Below, piece after piece: positions 7,422 through 16,317 of a stretch of 28,480 nucleotides of DNA. A program made the position numbers and the translations under genes. The DNA comes from Chrysochromulina parva (Eukaryota > Haptophyta > Prymnesiales > Chrysochromulinaceae), in contig PJAB01000377.1 of the NCBI GenBank assembly GCA_002887195.1, positions 1 through 28,480 of the forward strand, read 5' to 3'. Each line of letters opens with the position of its first letter. Position 1 is the first letter of the stretch. The notes under the pieces are model-generated. The model ran no database searches and was not told the origin of the DNA. It saw only the letters and a program-made list of their open reading frames with translations.

Positions 7422-8804
7422 ATGGGAGCAAACGCGTCGTCGTCCAGCTTCCTAGGCGCGCCGCCACCGCGCCCGACCATATCGCCGATGCGCCTGTCGG
7501 TCGAGCTGCAACGCAAGCTTGGCCACGGTGCACGGCTGAACATCAAAATTGTGCTCCGCGGCGATGTGCAGACGGGCAAGTCGAGCTTACTGCGCCGCCT
7601 GCAGGGTTTGTCCCACGTGCCGGAGATGAAGGCTTCCAGCGAGCTCACCGTCGGTACAATCGACTGGCACTGCGAGGGCAGCCCGGACGTGGTCAAGGTC
7701 GAAGCTTGGGACGTCGTCGATGCAGACCTGTGCCGCCGTCCGTCACAGTTGTCCCCCACGCTCAAGCACAGTCATAGTTGTGAGAGCGGCAGTTCCGCCG
7801 GCCCGACGATCGACGTATGGCGCGGCGCCGATGCGGCCATCGTGCTCTTCGACCCACGAAAGCGGTGGACCTTTGTGTACGCGCTACGGCTGCTTGGCGA
7901 GGCGCCAGCCCACGTGCCGGTGCTGCTCGCGTCCAACTTTGCCGACTGCACGGATGCTTCCGAAGAGGAGGCTTACGAGAGCGTTGGCGTGGGCGGCGAC
8001 GGTGGTGCGGGCTCGAGCTCGCAGCTGGTCGCATGGGCCGAGGTCGAGCGGGCGGCCCAGGACGAGGCCAAGCGGAGCGGCCGACTGATTGTGGCCGTCC
8101 GTACGAGCATGGTCGACTGTGTGGGTCTACCGACGATGCATGCCTTCTTACGACTTCCGTACTACCGTGCCAAGCAGGCCGCGCTCGCGGCGGCGCAGCG
8201 TGAGGCCGCCAGCAAGCTCAGCCATGCCGAGGCGACCGTGCGAGCGTTGGCCGCCGGACTTGAGCCGCCGCCCAGTACGGCGCCGCCCAGCTCCGACGCG
8301 CTCGACGGCGCTCGCTCGGTGCCCGCGACTGCGCTCAGCGGCGCGGCGGACACACGAGTTTCGTCAAGAGTTTCGTCGCGCATGGAGCTCTCGCTCGAGG
8401 AGGCGCCGCGGACGCCCGCGGGCGGATTCGGCGGCTTCGGGCCCCTCACGATCCACCGTCACAGCGCGATACCAGCTGGAGCCCCTCGTCTCGAACCACC
8501 GCCCAGTATAATGGCGCGCGACAGCGGCGTCGCGCTGCCCATCGCGCCCAACGCGACGCCCACGCCCTCGCGCCTGCCTGGGCTGGACATGGGCATCGCT
8601 GACTCCTTTTTCGACGGCGTCGACGCCCCTCCCACAGCTACGAGCCGCTCAGCGACGACCGAAGGCATGAGCGGGAGCGGCGTCCAGAGTCGAGGCGGCA
8701 GGGAGTCGTTGGCCATGGCGCCGGTGCAGCGGCAGGAGGCGAAGGACGACGACGAGGAGGAGGAGGATCTGCTCCCGTTACTGGATGATCCCGATGCGGA
8801 TTGA
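7422..8804 (+). CDS. RABL6: RABL6/Parf-like GTPase
   Basis: A 460-residue Rab-like GTPase. After the start MGANASSS, a plausible N-myristoylation signal, comes IKIVLRGDVQTGKSSLLRRLQG with the P-loop GDVQTGKS (47-54). It continues with the switch region SELTVGTIDW (73-82), VKVEAWDVVD (91-100) in place of the usual WDTAGQ, ADAAIVLFDPRKRWTFVYALR, and HVPVLLASNFAD. These follow human RABL6 block for block, including the WDVVD variant and the 'THVPV..N..D' segment. Residues about 270-460 are a disordered Pro/Ser-rich tail ending in acidic DDDEEEEDLLPLLDD, and include a DSFFDG motif. RABL6 proteins bind GTP and are linked to growth control and nuclear or cytoplasmic trafficking; the role here is unknown. 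An insert rich in Ser/His (about 107-122) follows the WDVVD motif. Confidence 0.88.
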   Translation: MGANASSSSFLGAPPPRPTISPMRLSVELQRKLGHGARLNIKIVLRGDVQTGKSSLLRRLQGLSHVPEMKASSELTVGTIDWHCEGSPDVVKVEAWDVVDADLCRRPSQLSPTLKHSHSCESGSSAGPTIDVWRGADAAIVLFDPRKRWTFVYALRLLGEAPAHVPVLLASNFADCTDASEEEAYESVGVGGDGGAGSSSQLVAWAEVERAAQDEAKRSGRLIVAVRTSMVDCVGLPTMHAFLRLPYYRAKQAALAAAQREAASKLSHAEATVRALAAGLEPPPSTAPPSSDALDGARSVPATALSGAADTRVSSRVSSRMELSLEEAPRTPAGGFGGFGPLTIHRHSAIPAGAPRLEPPPSIMARDSGVALPIAPNATPTPSRLPGLDMGIADSFFDGVDAPPTATSRSATTEGMSGSGVQSRGGRESLAMAPVQRQEAKDDDEEEEDLLPLLDDPDAD

Positions 8805-9234
8805 GGAAAGCGATCCTGGAATTGGCGGGCTCGTCCTAATCCGCCATTCGCGCATGAATGGAGCACCGGCGCATCGCGAACCGCGGGACCGTAACACAGG
8901 CGTCTCCGGCCGCGACGTCGGTCCCGCGCGCCCACGCGCCCACGCTAGTCGATCGCTCATCCACGGTTTTGAACTTACTCTATACTCGTAGAATGTGAAA
9001 CTGCGATATCCCCACTTGAGTGTCGTCGAGACCTGCGGTACGGGGTTACCGAGACGGTAGTTCTATTACCGCCATGACCCAAGTCCCTCCGCCGCGCGTG
9101 ACCTATCTCCGCCGATCTTATCTGCCATGGATGTGGGGCATGCAAATACCCCGAACCGCACCGCACCGTTCGTAACATGGTGACTGAAGCAACTACTGCA
9201 CGTCGAGCACCTGCGAGATTATGCTCGAAGCACT
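8805..9234. other. Convergent intergenic region, nothing recognised
   Basis: About 430 bases between the stops of the RABL6-like gene (+) and the polycystin gene (-). It should hold two 3' untranslated regions. I see no gene, repeat or RNA in it. Confidence 0.5.
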
Positions 9235-11712
9235 CTACACCCAAAGCCTTGCTACGTCGGACTTCGAAGGGCTGCTGTGAAGAGGAGGCCGACCATCGTT
9301 TACGATGGCTGCTGGCGCCGGAGCATATTCCGGCTCCTTCGTCTGCGCCTTGAAGCTTGAAGAGCGCCGCGGCTCAGGTAGCGGCTCAGGGACCTCAGGG
9401 ACCGGTGACATGCGCGGGGAGCTATCGCCGGCGAGCATGGACTCGATCGCGCTCAAGCGCTCGGACAGCGTGCCGAGCACTTGCACCATTTGCGGCATCG
9501 ACTCGGCAATAGCGGGCAATGAATTCAGCAGAGACTCCGTTTCAGCTGGCACTCCGACGACCTCTTCGGGTGCTCCGGCGTCGGGTGCTCCGGCGGCGGG
9601 CTCTTCAGCCTTGGCCTCTGGCTCGTCCTCAAGAAGAGGCGCTAGCAATGCAGTGCGTAGGGGCTGAATGATCGACGAGGACACGAGACGGCCCGTGGCC
9701 GACACGACACCGTACTCATCATCGAGCTTGCCCGCGCTTGCCATCGACTCCCTCCAGTTCTTCTCATCGTCGCGAACGGCGACCTGCCCCTCAGCGAGGA
9801 TGGCGAGGAACATCGAGAGCATGATGAAGACGGCGACGAAGAGGTATCCAAGGAAGAGCAAAGCGTTGAGATAGTTTCCAGAGTTGGTCAGAATCTCGTT
9901 GATGTCGAAGTCGCCAAACAGCGCGCGGAAGAGTGCCAAGAAAGCTGGGATCTGAGAAGAATAGTTCTCCATCACCGGGCCTAGCTGAATTTGGAGCATC
10001 ATCGAGAATGCAAACATGGCGATGATGAATGTGACGCCGAAGAACAACAAATCCAAAGCAGTCTTCTTGAGTACCGCTGTGGCAAGGCCCATCTTGGGCA
10101 TGAGCAACGCGCAGACCTTCATCACCTTGAAGAGTTGCACGCACACGCAGAGGGAGAGGGCCGTCTTGGCGTCCGAAAAGGCTTTCATCACCTTCCAATC
10201 GTCGAAGTAGCCCACCTGCGAGCACATGTAGCTTGCGCAGCCCGCGTTCTCGGGCGTCTCGGTCAGGGTCTGGAGGTAGTACAGGATGCCATTATACGTG
10301 AAGAAGAAGATGATGTAGTTGGCCCAGTCCATGACGTTCCACATGTTGGCGAAGTAGGCGACGACGGAGTTCGAGAGCTCGACGCCCTCAAGCAGGCAGA
10401 AGAAGATGATCAGCGCGAGGGCAACGTTGGCGAACGTGAGCATGCTTGCGATCTGAGTTTTGGAGAGGAGGCGTGTCTCGACGCTGTACGACGTGAGCCA
10501 AGCGCCCGGCGCTGACTGCTCAAAGATGAGCGTCGTGCGATAGCGCACTCCAATACTGTTGGCCTTAAGCTGCAGCGTGATAGTCATCAGCCTCGTGCGC
10601 GCGTCGATGAAGTGGCCGCGCTTCAAGTCGTTCCAAAACTCCTCGGCAGCATTGCGGACGGCGCCAGTAAGGGTGCCGGTACCGTTGCCGTCCTGTCCTG
10701 GATCGCACAGCTGCTTGATGTGGATGCCGTTGAGGGACGTGCGGATGCAGTGGTAGCGACCCACTCGACCGTTAGTTACGTTGACGTACGAGTCCCGATA
10801 GTCGGTGATCTCGCGCGCGGTGCCGCTCTCAGGCTCCAAGAAGGTATCCGAAAAGAAAGGGATCATGACGGCGACGAAGCCCGAACCCTCCCAGTTCGCC
10901 TGGAAGAGGGGCTGGCCGGACGTGATGCCAGCAGGGTTGGAGCCCAGCTGCTCCGGGGCGAAGAAGGTCCATGGATGCTCTGGGCTTTCGTCGGGATGCG
11001 TCCAGTTGAACCCGAAGGGCTCCGTGCTGCCGCCGGTCATGAGCCCGTCTGGTGCACCGAGCAATGGAAAGCAATCTCCCAGTGTCTGGAAGGCAGGGCA
11101 GTCCTGGGCGCCCGCTCGCACCTGTCGGATCATGACGCCCTCTGTCCAATCCAGCTGGTCCATCAGCTCCACGAGCTCCGGAACGCTGTACGGACGGGCT
11201 CCGTCGCCATGCATCGAGCCGTCCCCATCTGGCCAGGCCTCGTCGACGCACGTCTTCGGGTAGGCATATGACCCAGGAGTCTCCGTGCACGGCCCCATGT
11301 CGCCAAAGAGCCCAGGCAGCAGTACGGTGTTTCCCCATTCATAGATGTCGGCCGCGCGTCGGACGGCCGAGAAGATGTCGGGCTGTACGAGCTTGTCCTG
11401 CACGATTTTATCAACAAAAAATTCTTCCGTCACCCGCATGCTCCCGCTCAAGCTTTGGAAGATGGCGACGAAGATGATGTACATCAATGTCTGCATCGTC
11501 ATGCTGTTGAGCACGTCCAATAACGCATTGAAGCAGCGAACGGGTGCAGACGATGCCGCATTCCTGTCTGCACGCTCCTGCCGGGCGAGATCCTTGGCGT
11601 CGAGAATGTCTCTGAAGGCTTGCTGTTGCGCCGCTAAACCCGCGCCGCCGTCCGCCAGATTCGCCTGGTCGTTGGCCCTTCTCTTCAAGATCGTCATCAT
11701 CGCGGACGCCAT
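9235..11712 (-). CDS. Polycystin-2-like (TRPP/PKD2) cation channel
   Basis: An 825-residue six-helix channel of the polycystin family, expected to conduct Ca2+ and other cations in ciliary or other membranes. Helices seen: TM1 about 66-88, TM2 421-445, TM3 458-480, TM4 515-538, TM5 550-577, TM6 614-640. A large extracellular loop of about 330 residues between TM1 and TM2 is the polycystin (TOP) domain, with Cys pairs and N-glycosylation sites. The pore helix FLALFRALFGDFD (about 591-603) gives a LFGDFD filter of the kind found in this family. The cytoplasmic tail has no evident EF-hand, unlike animal PKD2; it is acidic and Pro-rich with a short predicted coiled coil (about 740-765). The ATG at 11712 precedes a 65-residue cytoplasmic N-terminus. 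Identification is strong; ciliary location is inferred. Confidence 0.93.
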   Translation of the reverse strand: MASAMMTILKRRANDQANLADGGAGLAAQQQAFRDILDAKDLARQERADRNAASSAPVRCFNALLDVLNSMTMQTLMYIIFVAIFQSLSGSMRVTEEFFVDKIVQDKLVQPDIFSAVRRAADIYEWGNTVLLPGLFGDMGPCTETPGSYAYPKTCVDEAWPDGDGSMHGDGARPYSVPELVELMDQLDWTEGVMIRQVRAGAQDCPAFQTLGDCFPLLGAPDGLMTGGSTEPFGFNWTHPDESPEHPWTFFAPEQLGSNPAGITSGQPLFQANWEGSGFVAVMIPFFSDTFLEPESGTAREITDYRDSYVNVTNGRVGRYHCIRTSLNGIHIKQLCDPGQDGNGTGTLTGAVRNAAEEFWNDLKRGHFIDARTRLMTITLQLKANSIGVRYRTTLIFEQSAPGAWLTSYSVETRLLSKTQIASMLTFANVALALIIFFCLLEGVELSNSVVAYFANMWNVMDWANYIIFFFTYNGILYYLQTLTETPENAGCASYMCSQVGYFDDWKVMKAFSDAKTALSLCVCVQLFKVMKVCALLMPKMGLATAVLKKTALDLLFFGVTFIIAMFAFSMMLQIQLGPVMENYSSQIPAFLALFRALFGDFDINEILTNSGNYLNALLFLGYLFVAVFIMLSMFLAILAEGQVAVRDDEKNWRESMASAGKLDDEYGVVSATGRLVSSSIIQPLRTALLAPLLEDEPEAKAEEPAAGAPDAGAPEEVVGVPAETESLLNSLPAIAESMPQMVQVLGTLSERLSAIESMLAGDSSPRMSPVPEVPEPLPEPRRSSSFKAQTKEPEYAPAPAAIVNDGRPPLHSSPSKSDVARLWV

Positions 11713-12205
11713 GTTGACCGCCCGCTACTTCAGCACTCAGCCAGCCCAAAAGGATCTTCCTTCAAGCGTGTGAGCGCCCTCTTCGCCGAACGTTGAGTCA
11801 CGTTTTGGATCGTTTCCCCACAGCTTGCGTCGAACGCACGAGGACTTTCGAGAGGTAAAGTCAAGACAAATCACAAGTCAAGTCAGGAAACGTATATCTT
11901 CACAATGGATTGGTCCGGCTCGTAATGGCAGTCTCGAAAGACAGTCTCGCATAACATGTACTCGTTCAATACCGGTACTGTACCCGGTAAGTTCAATTGG
12001 TGTGGTTTCAACTTTCAAGGTTGGACCGCCATACAATAAATGGCGCGTATCTCGTGGGCCTCTTCTCAGCTGTAGTGAACTTGACTTGAGTTGACTTGAG
12101 TTGTTTGACCTGCACGATTTGACTAAACTCGATTTCTGCACACCCTGTCCAGGTCCACAGGCGCGCGCCGCTCCACTCAACAGAACTCGGCGTGCGGTTG
12201 GCATC
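11713..12205. promoter_or_regulatory. Divergent promoter region bounded by CAAGTC-type inverted arms
   Basis: About 490 bases between divergent starts. Inverted arms rich in CAAGTCAAGT and its complement lie at about 11861-11885 and 12079-12108. A TACCGGTAC site is at 11970-11978, roughly midway between the two ATGs. No gene is supported here. The arms resemble the ends of the element at 1746-1857, so this could be an old insertion that now forms part of the promoter. Confidence 0.4.
11861..12108. repeat. Imperfect inverted repeat related to the 1746-1857 element
   Basis: The left arm contains GTCAAGACAAATCACAAGTC and continues to CAAGTCAAGTCA (11874-11885). The right arm, read in reverse complement, is GTCAAACAACTCAAGTCAAC followed by CAAGTCAAGT. 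Both outer ends read AGGT on the outward-in strand. No target-site duplication is visible. It may be a decayed relative of the first element or an independent repeat. Confidence 0.4.
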
Positions 12206-12970
12206 ATGCATGACGGACGACGCAAAACCTTCGCAACCGGCCATTTTCTCCTCCTGACGGCCGTCTGCTCTCCTCTGTGTGAGGCGGCACTGCTCGCAAA
12301 CGGTTGGAGGCTGCAGACGCCATGCAATGCGGCGATTGCCGCCGAGTTGGCTGGGGTGAAGGCGACTGCAACAACATCCGACCATGTCCACTGGGTCGCC
12401 GTCTTCAAAGACGGCGGCATCAAACCATTGCAGATGGCAATGTTTGCACCACCGACCAACCCAACATCGGTTGGCGCGCCCTCCGCCATAGCCCGGCTCG
12501 ACAAGCAGGCTGCGCGGCTTGACTACCTCAGGAGCTCTATCCTGAAGGAAAATCCGGAGGCTGTCGAGGCACTGGGCCTTGCTCTCGACGGCTGCATCGA
12601 GGCGTGGCTCGAGCACTGCGCCACCGCAAATGGTACGAACGCGAGGTTCGAGGACCTGCAAGCGTCGTCAACCCCGCAGTCGGCAGCCGTGCTTGCGAGC
12701 CGTGGCTTTTGTGAGCTCGACGATGTGGCCATCGACTTCACAGTGCTCGGTCGCGGAGAGAGTATCCCGACTCATCGTGCGAGACTGCCAGGGGCAATCG
12801 TCGCATACGAGCGTCGCGCCGGGTCTTGCGATGACGTGTTAGACCAAGCGATGGCGCAGTCACTTCTCGAGCGTCTTCGTCAGCAGCCGGAGCCCGTCGT
12901 TGGCACTCCTGTGGCTCCGCCGAGGGAGAAGAAGGATCCGTGGGCAGGCATCAAGGGCTTTGGGCGGTGA
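12206..12970 (+). CDS. Unknown protein with N-terminal signal peptide
   Basis: A 254-residue protein from the ATG at 12206; the frame is open further upstream to a TTG at 12101 but without ATG. The start MHDGRRKTFATGHFLLLTAVCS is a basic segment followed by a hydrophobic core, consistent with a signal peptide ending near CEAALLA. It could be the first half of a plastid-targeting presequence in an alga with complex plastids. The mature part is mixed alpha/beta, with several Cys (NGWRLQTPCN, LDGCIEAWLEHC, SRGFCELDD, GSCDDVL). The tail KKDPWAGIKGFGR is charged and ends close to the stop. I do not recognise the family. The coding nature is supported by length, composition and a believable presequence. 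Confidence 0.65.
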   Translation: MHDGRRKTFATGHFLLLTAVCSPLCEAALLANGWRLQTPCNAAIAAELAGVKATATTSDHVHWVAVFKDGGIKPLQMAMFAPPTNPTSVGAPSAIARLDKQAARLDYLRSSILKENPEAVEALGLALDGCIEAWLEHCATANGTNARFEDLQASSTPQSAAVLASRGFCELDDVAIDFTVLGRGESIPTHRARLPGAIVAYERRAGSCDDVLDQAMAQSLLERLRQQPEPVVGTPVAPPREKKDPWAGIKGFGR

Positions 12971-13573
12971 CGTCAGAATTGACACGGGTCCGGCTGGGTC
13001 CACGCACCACGGCAGACGGCACTGGCTCGACGTTTTGGACAAAATCGCGAGCCCCGTCGGCGTCGCCCGTCCGCCGTCGTGAGCCACGGTTCGACATCCG
13101 CGCGCCGCTGCCGCCGATCGCGGACGCGATCCCCCGCGGCGTTCAGGTCATACGTATTCTATGACATTTGGATATGATCCGATAAAAACCGAACCAGGTC
13201 GCAGGTGGACGTTCTCGGTTCTGTGGACGCCCGCCTCTGCAGCGTGACGATGCCTCTCTGACGCCCGGCGCGTCCCCGCCCGCCCTGCGCGCGGGCGCCG
13301 TCGGATCGCGCGCCGCGGGGCGGTGCGGAGGTCCGATTGTGACATCTAAAATCTAATTGTGTTATTCTTATACACATTGCGGTGTGAAGTCTGACAGTGT
13401 CGCTTTTTGAGAGAGACGACAGACGAAATCGAGTGACTGTGGGTGTGCCTGCGGCGCTGCGGCTGCGGCTGCGCGTGCGGTGCTGCCCTGGTGTCGACCC
13501 GTGTCGTCTGTCGTCACCTTTATCTCTCATCGTTTAATGCCGGTATGCCGCCCCAGTCACTTCGGCATCTGTG
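12971..13573. other. Convergent intergenic region, nothing recognised
   Basis: About 600 bases between two convergent stops. The left part is GC-rich; AT-richer patches occur at about 13148-13192 and 13340-13385. Short ORFs on both strands have no recognisable features. I find no tRNA, repeat or gene; it probably contains two 3' untranslated regions. Confidence 0.45.
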
Positions 13574-14590
13574 TTAGCTGTTGATTGAGACACTGTATTT
13601 AGTAATCTTCGTGCCACCCTTGAGCTGGATGGCAAGCACCTCGTCTGCAGCGACTCCCATCGCCTCCAACGATTGAAGGCCGCGCTTGCCCATGGCCGCA
13701 TTGGCGACCGTCCCGCGGGCGAGCTTATCGACAAACTCTTCGTAGCTGATGCCGTCGTCGCCGTCTTCGTCGATTTCGCCTAAAAGGAGATCCAGCTGGC
13801 GATCGTCAATGGGTATGTTCCACAGGTCCAGGGCACGTCGGATCTCGCTGCGAGAGAGACGACCGGAGCGATCAAGATCGCAGTACTGGAAGGCCTTGTA
13901 CATGTCCGTGAAGCGGCTGTTGAGGCCACTTTCAGCCGCTGCCAAGAGCATCTTGGTCTCCTTCTCCGCCTGGAACTTCTCCTCGTGTGTCTTATACACC
14001 TTGGCCTCCTTCTTTCTCGGAGCCAGCTTCTTCTTAGCCTCTTCTTTTTCACGCCTCGTGGCAGCTTCGATCTCTCTTAGCTCTTTTGCAGTCGGCATGC
14101 GTGGCGCCACATAGGTGTAGTCCTTGTAGTAACCATAACCCTTGGAGCCGAGCTTGTACACGTAGCCCGGTTTGGCTTTGGCTTTCGCCGAAGCATAGAT
14201 GAAGCCTGACGGGTCGCGATGGAGGTGCGGGTACATGCCAACATGATCGAATGCGGGATCGTACGCGGGAAGCTGCGCGGCGGACTGCGGACGGGGCAGC
14301 ACTCGTGCCCGCAGCAGTTTCTCCTGAATTTGCCTCTGCAGCAGCTCTGCCATCTGATCCGCCTGCTCGTGGATACGCTGCATGCGCTTCTGACGCTGTG
14401 CATCTTCCTGGAAAGGACGGAACGATGAACGGGATGATGCACGGCTCAAGCCGCCCCACGATTGGGTCAGGCTCTGCGCGCTTTGGGAACGCACAAACCC
14501 CGCCGGGGCCGAGCCCGGGCGGGAGGGGGCCGAGCCCGGGCGGGGTGCCCAGCCCGGGTGGATGGATCCGGAACTCGGAGCGCGTTGCAT
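13574..14590 (-). CDS. EF-hand protein with Pro/Ser-rich N-terminus and coiled coil
   Basis: A 338-residue probable calcium-binding protein. Two EF-hand loops are intact: DLDRSGRLSRSE (238-249) and DEDGDDGISYEE (274-285), each with acidic residues at loop positions 1, 3 and 12. The N-terminus (1-60) is rich in RPGSAP-type repeats, encoded by about 24-bp imperfect GC-rich repeats near 14511-14564. Helical charged segments lie at about 60-100 and 165-215 (KELREIEAATRREKEEAKKK). The middle has a Gly/Tyr-rich GYVYKLGSKGYGYYKDYTY patch. I infer a cytoskeletal or axonemal protein from this composition, without a named family. The ATG at 14590 is the first in frame; a TTG 10 codons upstream is less likely. 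Confidence 0.8.
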   Translation of the reverse strand: MQRAPSSGSIHPGWAPRPGSAPSRPGSAPAGFVRSQSAQSLTQSWGGLSRASSRSSFRPFQEDAQRQKRMQRIHEQADQMAELLQRQIQEKLLRARVLPRPQSAAQLPAYDPAFDHVGMYPHLHRDPSGFIYASAKAKAKPGYVYKLGSKGYGYYKDYTYVAPRMPTAKELREIEAATRREKEEAKKKLAPRKKEAKVYKTHEEKFQAEKETKMLLAAAESGLNSRFTDMYKAFQYCDLDRSGRLSRSEIRRALDLWNIPIDDRQLDLLLGEIDEDGDDGISYEEFVDKLARGTVANAAMGKRGLQSLEAMGVAADEVLAIQLKGGTKITKYSVSINS

Positions 14591-15079
14591 GGTTGGCTCG
14601 ACCGCGGATGAACCAGTCAAATCTAAATACTGAACGGGTTCCGCACGACGTCATTATTACCGGTACTTCGTCAACATGACGAAAATACGCTCACGGGACT
14701 TACTGTGTGTCAGACGCGAATTTTGGCAAAACTCGTGCGCGCGAGGACTGCGCAGCGCAGGCGCCAGCTTTACCCTGTTGGGGCCCGTTGGTGTTGACAT
14801 AAATTCCAATTGAAAATTCAGATGTGTGCGTATCAAGCCTAGTTTCAAGCACGTAATACATGTATGTGTTGGAACAAGGTGTTGGAAACTTGGAATCTTC
14901 CCTTGGGAATCTTGGAAAAAAGCGTGGACTGTTGTGCCTGCCTTTGTGATTGCTGACATTGCCGCCAATCCAAATGGATCGAATGTGGGTATCCGGCACA
15001 ACCTGGGCTTGAAAAGATGAAAAACGGAACAGTCGATGACGAAAGCATTTGGCTCACTCGACATTGATCTTCTTCCGCC
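14591..15079. promoter_or_regulatory. Bidirectional promoter region with TACCGGTAC site
   Basis: About 490 bases between divergent genes. TACCGGTAC lies at 14658-14666, 68 bases from the EF-hand gene's ATG, next to a CGACGTCA (CRE-like) sequence at about 14646-14653. The right half has short direct repeats of TTGGAATCTT type near 14886-14915. No gene is supported. Confidence 0.4.
14658..14666. promoter_or_regulatory. TACCGGTAC candidate promoter motif
   Basis: The same 9-mer occurs at 111-119 and 11970-11978. I found exact copies only in these three upstream regions, and the core ACCGGT is palindromic. A function as a transcription factor site is inferred from position only. Confidence 0.3.
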
Positions 15080-16213
15080 ATGGGTTGCGTCATGTCGACC
15101 GCGATCGCTGTACTGCTATGCAAGCACAGGTGCTCGATCGAGCGCCTCACCTCGTCCATGTCCTTCCACCCGCCGTCACCACCCTCCTATTCGTTCGAGG
15201 GAACCGAGGATGGCAGCCTCAAGCTGGTCTTTGCGCACCACGACATGGCAGCTGCACTGCTGCACATGGGCCGGCAGCGGAAAGTGCGCTGCGAGCTCAA
15301 GCTGCTGCGTACGTCGCGCCGCCAGTCGATCCCGCTATTCCACTTCATCTGCGAGGGCGCGCGTATGACCGTGCTCTGGTCGCATGCAAATGCCATGGAC
15401 TGCGGCGAGATGTACTTCTTCTTTATCGAGCTCGCTGCGCGGCTGAATGTCAACGTCGCAGCGTACGACTACTCGGGCTACGGTGCGGCCACGGGCCAGC
15501 CAACCGAATCGAATGCGTACTCGGACGCGCGCGCCGCCTTCGATTACCTCGTCTCAACCGGCATCGACGCTGAGACGCAGATCATCCTGTACGGACAGTC
15601 GATCGGCTCGGCGCCGACGCTGTACCTCGCGACGAAGCGCAAATACGCGGCCGTCATCCTGCACACGCCCATCCTCTCGGGGCTCCGCTTCCTCATCCCG
15701 CCGCCTCCCGGATTGTGCACGTGGCAAGGGTGCTGCTCGCCGCGCTGCGTGTACGCACCTTGTGACCCTTTCCCGAACTTCAAACGGATACGTCGCGTGA
15801 GCGCGCCCGTGCTGCTCATCCACGGCACCGCCGACCGCACCGTCCACTACTCGCACTCGCTCACGCTCTATGAACGCCTACCGCCGCAGCACCGGAGGGA
15901 GCCGTACATCATTGAGGGGGCTGGCCACGAGAACATAGTAGACTACGATGTGGACGGATACTTCCGTCGCGTGCAAGCGTTCCTCTCGGACGTATCGTCC
16001 CTCTCCTCCAACGGCCGGTCGACGTCCGACTCCGCGTATCCGATGGCCTCGCGAACGGCCACCGTCGCGAGCGCGCCGCTCACCAGAGCGCGTGGCGACG
16101 GCATCGACCTCCACACGGTCAACATGCACCCATCCTGCGAGAGCGAGGAGAGCGCGGGGAAGGGAGGATGCAACACGGGGGCACCTCCCACGGCCTTGCA
16201 CATGCAGCGCTGA
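15080..16213 (+). CDS. ABHD17-like alpha/beta hydrolase (protein depalmitoylase)
   Basis: A 377-residue serine hydrolase closest to ABHD17, which removes palmitate from membrane-anchored proteins. The N-terminus MGCVMSTAIAVLLCKHRC has Gly2/Cys3 and further Cys residues suited to myristoylation and palmitoylation, the membrane anchor expected of ABHD17. The catalytic triad is visible: Ser174 in YGQSIGS, Asp252 in HGTADRT and His283 in GAGHEN. The oxyanion region is SHANAMD (usually HGNAxD), a small substitution. AAYDYSGYGAATGQP and PVLLIHGTADRTVHYSHSLTLYERLP follow the family closely. A Cys-rich insert (CTWQGCCSPRCVYAPC) lies between the Ser and Asp regions. The last 80 residues are a disordered tail not needed for catalysis. 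Confidence 0.92.
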   Translation: MGCVMSTAIAVLLCKHRCSIERLTSSMSFHPPSPPSYSFEGTEDGSLKLVFAHHDMAAALLHMGRQRKVRCELKLLRTSRRQSIPLFHFICEGARMTVLWSHANAMDCGEMYFFFIELAARLNVNVAAYDYSGYGAATGQPTESNAYSDARAAFDYLVSTGIDAETQIILYGQSIGSAPTLYLATKRKYAAVILHTPILSGLRFLIPPPPGLCTWQGCCSPRCVYAPCDPFPNFKRIRRVSAPVLLIHGTADRTVHYSHSLTLYERLPPQHRREPYIIEGAGHENIVDYDVDGYFRRVQAFLSDVSSLSSNGRSTSDSAYPMASRTATVASAPLTRARGDGIDLHTVNMHPSCESEESAGKGGCNTGAPPTALHMQR

Positions 16214-16317
16214 TATGACGCATGAGCCAAGCCTCGCATCTGCCATCTCGCACCAAAAAAATTTCAAACACAAGTTTCGTCGACCTCGCCTTTCGCGCTC
16301 GCGGGAACTCTCTTTTC

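Noticed and set aside
13084..13097. GGTTCGACATCC resembling a tRNA B box
   Set aside because: One base too long for the consensus, with no A box or cloverleaf upstream.
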